A stretch of 40,073 nucleotides of DNA. Source: Richelia sp. CSU_2_1 (GTDB taxonomy: Bacteria; Cyanobacteriota; Cyanobacteriia; Cyanobacteriales; Microcoleaceae). Location: positions 1 through 40,073 of the forward strand of contig JAAUPF010000049.1 of NCBI GenBank assembly GCA_012034575.1, read 5' to 3'. This document shows positions 34,310 through 40,073 of this stretch, one piece after another; the stretch's first letter is position 1, and each line of letters begins with the position of its first letter. The notes under the pieces were generated by a model, which was not told the DNA's origin, made no database searches, and saw only the letters and a program-made list of their open reading frames with translations. A program made the translations under genes and the position numbers.

Positions 34310-34376
34310 AATGATAGTTGATAGTTGATAGTTGAGAGTTGATAGTTGATAGTTGACAGTTGACAGTTGACAGTTG
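34310..34376. repeat. GTTGATA/GTTGACA heptamer array
   Basis: Nine or so 7-base units (GTTGATA, GTTGAGA, GTTGACA) start directly at the ATG of the 1362-residue gene and would form its mRNA leader. Confidence 0.9.
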
Positions 34377-34450
34377 TTTTCTTCCCGATTGAGGTTTGAG
34401 GTTTACAGAAACGGGCCCGGCACTCTTGGCATTGTCCCTGCGGACAACAA

Positions 34451-37312
34451 TTAATTCAAACCAATTACTTTCAGCATCTTTTCTAGCGCGCTCGCGTTCG
34501 CCAGAATATCCTCAGTCAGCGAATTTTGATACATCAACTCTCTAATAGGATAGCACTCAAAAGCCTCACCGGTTAAAAAGTAATGTTCCAACTGCAAATA
34601 TTGACTGATTCCCCAATAATAATGACTGATATAGTGAGGCGACACCAACTCAATTACTTTAGTGCCGGCGGTACAAAAAACCGTATTTGTCAGCCCGCTA
34701 CCGTGGGCGGCAACAATCGCCTCAGCACCCGCAAAACAGGCTATTTGCTCCTCCAAAGACATCAACTCCGGCAAAACAGAAACAAAACCATATTTAGCCA
34801 ACACCTCCACCACATCTGCTTCATTCAAAACCCGGCGGTATCTAGCTTTGCTGCGGCTGATATAAATGCGTTTCGGAAAGTTCGTTAGCGAAACCCTCGA
34901 AGAGGATCGCCCGCCAATTCCCGGCAAAAACTCCCGCCGCAAAAAGTCGATCGCCCATCCGGAAGGCCAACCTAAATAACCGGGAAAAGATGGTACAATT
35001 AATTCATCAGCTTGCAAGTGAGGAAAGCGATCGCTCTCCAAAACCTTCGCCTCAGGAATCCCCAAAATCCTCAAACTTTCCCGCTGAAATTCGTGGCGGT
35101 AACTATTTACCAAAAACCAATCAATTTCTCCCAAATTCCAGCCGCTGCGCCGCAGCAATTCTATCCTCGGCAAAACATCAACCATCCAGTGAAAATAAAC
35201 ATTTCCCGACAAGCCAGAAAGCACCGCCACTTTGCCATGAATTTTCTGTAAAGGCGGAAACGATTCTAACCCAAAAACACTGTGATTTCTGACATCATGT
35301 TTCTCGCAACCGGGCAAAAAACCCGGATAATCTCTCGACACATCAGCCAGCAAATAATTATTAGGAGAAATTACTGCGATCGCCTTGCAAATCAGCCAGT
35401 AATTTTCTTGTGGCACGATCCAAACCCGCCCCTGAGGAATCCTAGCTGCAAAAGTTTTTGGTTCGGCTACAGGTAGCGGTTGCGAGTTAGACAAACGGCA
35501 AACTCCCCAACCCAAATGCACCGGATCGAACCACTTACAAATTCGCTGCAAACACCGCCCGCAAGTCAAACCCCCGCACTTGTAATCTTCCTCAACTTCT
35601 GACTCGTTAACAAACGGTCGCTCGGGAATAATTTCAGTTGGAATATTTCCCGACTGCCAAACTATTTCTACATAATTATCCGCAGTTAAATTAGCATTAA
35701 CCAGCCAATCCCAAGTCGATAAATAAATACCTTGAGGTGGCGCGATCGAACAGCATTCCGGTAAAACAAAACTAGCCTTTCCCCACAGTTTTAAATTGCC
35801 GTCACCGCGCGATTGGAGTTCTAAAATCTTGCCGTAACAATCGATCGCTCGTTCCCAATAACCCTGTTTTTCCAGAACTTTTGCCAAGTCAAAATAAACC
35901 TGAGCGCGATCGGATTCAACCGTCAAAGCCATGCGGTAAACTGCCACAGCAGCCGTCAACCGATGCTGCCGCACTAAACTGTTTCCCAGCCTCCAATAAA
36001 GCTCTCCATTCTGGGGCTGAATTTGCAAAGCTTTTTGATAGTAAGCCGTCGCCGATTCATAGCCCCCGTACTCGGCTAAAGCATTTCCCAAATGCAAATA
36101 AATCTCTGCTAGATAACCGCAGATTTCAGAAATTGGTAATTGGTAATTGATAGTTGACAGTTGACAGTTGACAGTTGACAGTTGGGAATTGGTAATGGGT
36201 AATGGGTAATTGGTGATTGGTAATGGGGAATCGGTAATTAATCTTCCTTCTTCCTTCTTCCTTCTTCCTTCTTCCTTCTTCCTTCCCACAAGTGCTTGAA
36301 GAAATCGATCGCACGCCGCAATTGCCATTGACAATTCATCATTTTCGTAAGTCAATTGACGGGTTTGAGCCAAACGGCAATAAGCCTCAACAAAATCGGG
36401 CTCGATCGCGATCGCTCGTTGAAAATAAGGCATGGCTGCCGCAATTTTGCCCGAAACCATCAAAGAAAAACCTGCATCCGTACAGGCCGAAATATAGTCG
36501 GGATTCAGTTCGATCGCGCGATCGAAACAAGCAACTGCCGCCGAATGTTGGCCCTGGATTTGCCAAGCTTTGCCCAAATTGTAATGAGCTAAAACCATAT
36601 CCGGTTCCAATTCAATTGCTCGCTGGTAAAATGCGATCGCCCTTTCGGGATTTTTGGCAGCCAATACCTGACCCAAATTATTGTAAAGTGTCGCCCAATT
36701 CGGCTCGATCGCGATCGCCCGTTCGTAAAGTTCGATCGCCTCAGCAGCCCGATTTTCCTTAACCAGCAGCGCGCCCAAATTGCTGTGCGCCTTCACGTAA
36801 TCCGGCTGCAGGGCAATTATTTTTCTGTAGCAGTCCATTGCAGGTTCAATCTGGTTATTTTCTGCCAGAACCACTGCCAGATTGTAGAAAGCTTCTAGGT
36901 AATCGGGTTTGAGAGCGATCGCCTTGCGGTAACAGTCGATCGCCTCGGGCAAATTCCCTTGCTTGTGCAACACATTTCCCAAATTGTAGTGCAGTTCGGT
37001 CCAATCGGGTTGCAAATCCACAGCTTGCCGGTAGTGAAACACCGCCTCATCCAACCACCAATAATCGCTGTAAAGTTGCCCCAAACAAGCGTGGGCGAAT
37101 CCAAACTGCGGCGAAATCTCCAAAGCCTGCACGAAAGCATCTCTCGCCGCCGTCGGATCGCCCTTAGCTTCCCAAATTTCGCCCAAAGTCGTGTAAGCCG
37201 AGGGCGAAAACGGTTGAAGTTCGATCGCCCTTTGACAAAGTTCGATCGCCTCAGTTAACTTTCCCCGGTGCAAATAAAATTGAGCTTGCCGGATATATTC
37301 TTCTGTGCTCAT
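34451..37312 (-). CDS. TPR-GT61 glycosyltransferase with in-frame repeat-DNA insert
   Basis: This is a 953-residue protein. TPRs occupy ~1-335 and ~400-510 (YNNLGQVLA, HYNLGKAW, FYNLAVVLA units). A GT61 domain occupies ~640-950 (VYFHWMVDVLPRIELLRRSG, KRIYISRSKARYRRVL, IVAAHGSGLTNTVFCTAGTKVIELVSPHY). Residues ~342-395 are not TPR: they read as KKEEGRR, LPITNYP and CQLSTVN repeats and are encoded by three heptanucleotide repeat families. A Cys-rich patch (CGGLTCGRCLQRICKW) near 590 may bind metal. It is the GT61 paralogue of the next gene. The ATG at 37312 gives MSTEEYIRQAQFYLHRGKL, a TPR start. No signal peptide is visible. Confidence 0.93.
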   Translation of the reverse strand: MSTEEYIRQAQFYLHRGKLTEAIELCQRAIELQPFSPSAYTTLGEIWEAKGDPTAARDAFVQALEISPQFGFAHACLGQLYSDYWWLDEAVFHYRQAVDLQPDWTELHYNLGNVLHKQGNLPEAIDCYRKAIALKPDYLEAFYNLAVVLAENNQIEPAMDCYRKIIALQPDYVKAHSNLGALLVKENRAAEAIELYERAIAIEPNWATLYNNLGQVLAAKNPERAIAFYQRAIELEPDMVLAHYNLGKAWQIQGQHSAAVACFDRAIELNPDYISACTDAGFSLMVSGKIAAAMPYFQRAIAIEPDFVEAYCRLAQTRQLTYENDELSMAIAACDRFLQALVGRKKEEGRRKKEEGRLITDSPLPITNYPLPITNSQLSTVNCQLSTINYQLPISEICGYLAEIYLHLGNALAEYGGYESATAYYQKALQIQPQNGELYWRLGNSLVRQHRLTAAVAVYRMALTVESDRAQVYFDLAKVLEKQGYWERAIDCYGKILELQSRGDGNLKLWGKASFVLPECCSIAPPQGIYLSTWDWLVNANLTADNYVEIVWQSGNIPTEIIPERPFVNESEVEEDYKCGGLTCGRCLQRICKWFDPVHLGWGVCRLSNSQPLPVAEPKTFAARIPQGRVWIVPQENYWLICKAIAVISPNNYLLADVSRDYPGFLPGCEKHDVRNHSVFGLESFPPLQKIHGKVAVLSGLSGNVYFHWMVDVLPRIELLRRSGWNLGEIDWFLVNSYRHEFQRESLRILGIPEAKVLESDRFPHLQADELIVPSFPGYLGWPSGWAIDFLRREFLPGIGGRSSSRVSLTNFPKRIYISRSKARYRRVLNEADVVEVLAKYGFVSVLPELMSLEEQIACFAGAEAIVAAHGSGLTNTVFCTAGTKVIELVSPHYISHYYWGISQYLQLEHYFLTGEAFECYPIRELMYQNSLTEDILANASALEKMLKVIGLN
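36128..36290 (-). repeat. Composite heptamer repeat translated inside the TPR-GT61 gene
   Basis: On the plus strand, GTTGACA units (~36150-36185) are followed by GGTAATT/GGGTAAT-type units and then CTTCCTT units (~36243-36285). The ~162 bases (54 codons) keep the host frame. All three families are stop-free only, or safely, when read on the coding strand used here. Confidence 0.9.
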
Positions 37313-37392
37313 TGTTAGTCGGCAGTTGCAGTTTCTTCACCGCTTCAGAAAACTCTAAAAATTCTTACTTAAAAATTTATTTTATGAGGTTC

Positions 37393-37414
37393 GTAGTGAG
37401 GACTTCAGTCCTCA
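37393..37414. repeat. 22-bp repeat, left of RTX gene (inverted partner at 38409)
   Basis: GTAGTGAGGACTTCAGTCCT plus CA contains its own GAGGACT/AGTCCTC hairpin. Its exact reverse complement lies at 38409-38430. Confidence 0.85.
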
Positions 37415-37502
37415 AAATTGTTAACACTTAAACGCGAGTGCCCAGAAACCGGATTTCTTGCAAACAACCACCTGTTGTTACCTGCAGGTTCAGTCAGTTG
37501 TT

Positions 37503-38372
37503 TTAGAACAACTCGAAGTTGCTCGAGGTAATCGTCAAACCGGGTTGCAACTGAGCTAAAGTTAGCACCAAGCTGCCGTTATTGAAATACAGCAAACCAC
37601 TTTGCGGGTCATAAATCAACTTATTCGCCGTGGTGGCTGCCGGGCTGCCTGGAGTAAAACCAGAAACTACTACAAACTCGCTGGTATCGAAAGTGCTGCC
37701 CAAACCAGAAAACGCACCGCCCGCCTGCAAGCGGATCTTATCTTCACTCGGGGTAAAGTCTGCGATCGTATCCGTACCGAAGTCGCCACCAGCGGAAAAG
37801 AAGTAGAACGTATCGCTACCGCCACCCCCAATCAGAACATCCGCACCTCTGTCGCCAGAGATCGAGTCATTGCCCGCACCGCCATCAACAGTATCGTTAT
37901 CTCTACCGCCGAACACGCTGTCGTTGCCGTCGCCACCAGCGACAGCATCGCTGCCCTGACCGCCAAAGACGCGATCGTTACCGCTACTGCCGAGTGCAAT
38001 GTCGTTTCCAGTATCTCCAGCAACTAGGTCATTGCCCTCACCGCCATCAAGGAGGTCAGCACCTTTACCGCCAAATATCGTATCATTGCCACTATTACCA
38101 GCGGCCAGATCGTTGCCCGAACCAGAAAATATTCGATCGTTGCCAGCCTGACCTACGATATAGTCATTGCCACCGCCCGATAAAATCAGGTCATCGCCAC
38201 CGCCACTGAGGATCGAATCATTGCCACTAAAAGTCAGAATAAAATCAGCTTGGTCTCTGCCACCAGCGCCGAAAAACAATCTGTTATCGCCTTGGGTGCC
38301 GATAATATCAAGTCCGCCCCCTGAATTAGGAAGTAAACTTATCGGCCGGGTTGGATTAATAAGCTGGGTCAT
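37503..38372 (-). CDS. RTX calcium-binding protein, 289 residues
   Basis: After a ~45-residue leader (MTQLINPTRPISLLPNSG) come about fifteen nonapeptides of the GGxGNDxUxG type from ~50 to ~190. Next is the typical peptidase-M10-like serralysin C region (DTFYFFSAGGDFGTDTIADFTPSEDKI), ending TITSSNFELF. Calcium ions bind between the turns of the beta-roll, and folding occurs after export. The C-terminus fits a type I secretion signal, so it is probably extracellular. It has no catalytic domain. It is the tandem paralogue of 38559-39419 and lies 190 bases upstream of, and on the same strand as, the TPR-GT61 gene, making it a candidate substrate of the TPR enzymes. Confidence 0.92.
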   Translation of the reverse strand: MTQLINPTRPISLLPNSGGGLDIIGTQGDNRLFFGAGGRDQADFILTFSGNDSILSGGGDDLILSGGGNDYIVGQAGNDRIFSGSGNDLAAGNSGNDTIFGGKGADLLDGGEGNDLVAGDTGNDIALGSSGNDRVFGGQGSDAVAGGDGNDSVFGGRDNDTVDGGAGNDSISGDRGADVLIGGGGSDTFYFFSAGGDFGTDTIADFTPSEDKIRLQAGGAFSGLGSTFDTSEFVVVSGFTPGSPAATTANKLIYDPQSGLLYFNNGSLVLTLAQLQPGLTITSSNFELF

Positions 38373-38408
38373 GATAATTCCGATCTTACGCGATTCGATC
38401 TGATTTTC

Positions 38409-38430
38409 TGAGGACTGAAGTCCTCACTAC
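38409..38430. repeat. 22-bp repeat, right of RTX gene (inverted partner at 37393)
   Basis: Exact reverse complement of 37393-37414; the pair brackets the 289-residue RTX gene. Confidence 0.85.
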
Positions 38431-38515
38431 AAACAGACTCTGAAATCTTCAACCTCACCCCGCTTGTGGCAGAATGAGGTTGAGATTCTTGAAAACTATA
38501 GGCTTTTTGAGAACA

Positions 38516-38536
38516 GCACCGAATTTTATCCGGTGC
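38516..38536 (-). terminator. Possible terminator after the 286-residue RTX gene
   Basis: GCACCGGAT-AAA-ATTCGGTGC forms a 9-bp stem with one wobble, 22 bases after the stop. The run that follows is T-poor (TGTTCT). If real, the two RTX genes are separate transcripts. Confidence 0.4.
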
Positions 38537-38558
38537 CAACCAACAACAGTTCGTCGCT

Positions 38559-39419
38559 TTAGAACAACTCGAAGTTGCTCGACGTAATCGTGAGTCCGGG
38601 CTGCAATTGAGCCACAGTCAGCACTGAACCGGTGCCGGGGTTGAAGTACAACAAACCGTTTTGCGGGTCGTAGATCAACTTGTTGCCGGTGTTTGCTGCT
38701 GGGGTGCCTGGGGTGAAACCAGAAACTACAACAAACTCACTGGCGTCGAAGGTGCTGCCCAAACCAGAGAAAGCACCGCCGGACTTCAATTTGATTTTAT
38801 CTTCAGCAGGCGTAAAGTCAGTGATCGTGTCTACACCGAAATCGCCACCAGCAGAGAAGAAGTAGAACGTATCGCTGCCGGCACCGCCAGTCAACAGATC
38901 CGAGCCTCTATCGCCAGATACAAGGTCGTTGCCAGCACCGCCGTCAACAGTGTCGTTATCTTTACCACCGTACACGCTGTCGTTACCTTCGCCACCGCTG
39001 ACAACATCGTTGCCCCGACCGCCAAAGACACTATCGTTGCCGCTGCCGCCGAGTGCGGTATCGTTTCCAGTATCTCCAGAAACTAGGTCATTGCCCTCAC
39101 CGCCATCAATGACATCATTAGCCTTACCGCCAAATATGGTGTCATTGCCGCCACCACCAGCGACCGCATCGTTGCCCGCGCCAGAAACGATTAGATCGTC
39201 GCCAGAACCACCGCCGATACTGTCATTGCCACCGCCCGATAGAATCAGGTCGTTGCCCTCACGGCCTGCGATGACATCATTGCCACCAAAAGTCAGGATA
39301 ATATCACCTTGGGCGCTTCCATTCAATCTGTTATCGCCCTGGGTGCCGATAAGATCGAACCCGCCCCCAGCACCGGGAAGTGAAACTATTGGTTGGGTTG
39401 GGTTAGTTACCTGGGTCAT
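38559..39419 (-). CDS. RTX calcium-binding protein, 286 residues
   Basis: Its start (MTQVTNPTQPIVSLPGAGGGFDLIGTQGDNRL), nonapeptide block (~45-185) and end (DTFYFFSAGGDFGVDTITDFTPAEDKI, then TITSSNFELF) are nearly those of the 289-residue neighbour, so the two arose by tandem duplication. A strong ribosome-binding site (AAGGAGGAG) precedes the ATG, suggesting high expression as for a structural surface protein. Oscillin of gliding Phormidium is an RTX surface glycoprotein of the same general class but larger; equivalence is not claimed. It probably uses type I secretion; no transporter is in the window. Confidence 0.93.
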   Translation of the reverse strand: MTQVTNPTQPIVSLPGAGGGFDLIGTQGDNRLNGSAQGDIILTFGGNDVIAGREGNDLILSGGGNDSIGGGSGDDLIVSGAGNDAVAGGGGNDTIFGGKANDVIDGGEGNDLVSGDTGNDTALGGSGNDSVFGGRGNDVVSGGEGNDSVYGGKDNDTVDGGAGNDLVSGDRGSDLLTGGAGSDTFYFFSAGGDFGVDTITDFTPAEDKIKLKSGGAFSGLGSTFDASEFVVVSGFTPGTPAANTGNKLIYDPQNGLLYFNPGTGSVLTVAQLQPGLTITSSNFELF

Positions 39420-40073
39420 TTACACTCCTCCTTAACAAGAATCACTTTTCTACAATACACTTTTCCCTCCACGGGATTTCAATAGATCGAACCGGACATC
39501 GGTTGAGACCCAGATTGACCCGGCTGTTATAGGCTGTCACGTAATTTAAATTGTCCGCAGGGAGTCCTGAATTGCGAGTAATATTTTGTATCCGCACAGC
39601 AGCAATACAGTAGCGATCGAACTTGATTGCTTTCTGCTTTGGACTCTCGAATCTACAAGTCCCTCCTCCCAACGAAAATATTTCAGTTAAACGTTTGCGA
39701 GTCTATCACAACTGCCTTGGGTGCGGCTAGGCATTTTTGAAACGCTAGCGATCGACAACCAAGAAACCAAACCAAAAAACCATTTTTAATGGCTTGATGC
39801 TTGCTTGCGGAAATAGCACCCCGATCGATCCCCTTCGCTTCGCCCAACGCTCGCAACTGGCATTTTGTGACCGCCGTTGGGCTGCCACTGAAATGCACTT
39901 TGTCATCAGACTCTGGTTCATCGGACTTTCTAGTTATGCCAATAGTTCCCGGAAAATCTCAATCTTTCCCACAGACCTTTTCTGCCCCTGCAATAACTGA
40001 GCGTCCCAGAGACGCTATGCCACCCGTTATGAACCACAGAACTCTCTCCCCCTCTCCCCCTCTCCCCCTTTCC
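39420..40073. other. Terminal non-coding region
   Basis: The bases next to 39419 hold the RTX ribosome-binding site and leader. The rest has no frame I can support; the three short frames lack family resemblance and overlap one another. The last ~35 bases are a CTCTCCCC run, consistent with a contig ending in repeat DNA. Confidence 0.5.

Noticed and set aside
36126..36314. Separate 62-codon minus-strand gene
   Set aside because: It is the heptamer repeat read in another frame of the same strand, open because these repeats lack stops in all three frames.
37503..39419. Asn-Asp-Ser/Thr in RTX repeats as N-glycosylation sequons
   Set aside because: GND(S/T) is a by-product of the calcium-binding nonapeptide consensus, so it gives no evidence for glycosylation.
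39442..40000. Three short frames near the right end
   Set aside because: They overlap each other on both strands, have no family match and no ribosome-binding site.

Overview
The window comes from a filamentous cyanobacterium, most likely of the Microcoleus/Oscillatoria group. The evidence is a form IB RuBisCO operon (rbcL-rbcX-rbcS), the chlorophyll gene chlI, many GCGATCGC/CGATCG (HIP1-type) sites, Uma2, XisI and DUF2079 families, RTX surface proteins, and abundant short tandem heptanucleotide repeats. Both ends look like contig ends inside or next to repetitive DNA. The first ~90 bases carry apparent extra Gs inside an RTX gene, and the last ~35 bases are a CTCTCCCC run.

Layout: 1-3941 is the 3' part of a giant RTX protein. 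3942-5880 holds a two-repeat CRISPR remnant and a solitary TnpB transposon. 5887-6948 is aroF (DAHP synthase), followed by a lone transposon right end and a heptamer array. 7101-10511 is a pair of DUF2079 membrane proteins on the minus strand. 10660-15063 carries dxr, a DUF6883/DUF4926/XisI trio, a frameshifted chlI and ruvC. 15128-18671 contains small unknown genes, a winged-helix replication-type protein and a solitary PD-(D/E)XK nuclease. 18760-21269 is the rbc operon (minus) with a clear terminator. 21959-26568 has a zinc-ribbon Ser/Thr kinase, MgtC, a secreted TrbI-like protein and a GlcNAc-kinase-like protein. 26717-28079 is a tandem Uma2 pair, one copy decayed. 28420-39419 is a minus-strand block: two small RTX proteins, then TPR-GT61, TPR-methyltransferase-TPR-GT61 and TPR-sulfotransferase.

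The last block is the best candidate for an undescribed system. Secreted calcium-binding RTX proteins lie directly upstream, on the same strand, of three TPR-tethered modifying enzymes (two glycosyltransferases, a methyltransferase and a sulfotransferase). I infer a surface glycoprotein or polysaccharide decoration pathway; nothing in the sequence proves the substrate.

A second theme is repeat DNA shaping genes. A composite of three heptamer families is translated in frame inside a glycosyltransferase. The chlI stop codon lies inside a heptamer array. A palindromic repeat extends the MgtC reading frame. One dispersed repeat is interrupted by another. Single-base frameshifts occur in chlI, in the second Uma2 gene and at the window start. 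For chlI in particular, sequencing error must be excluded before a biological reading is accepted.
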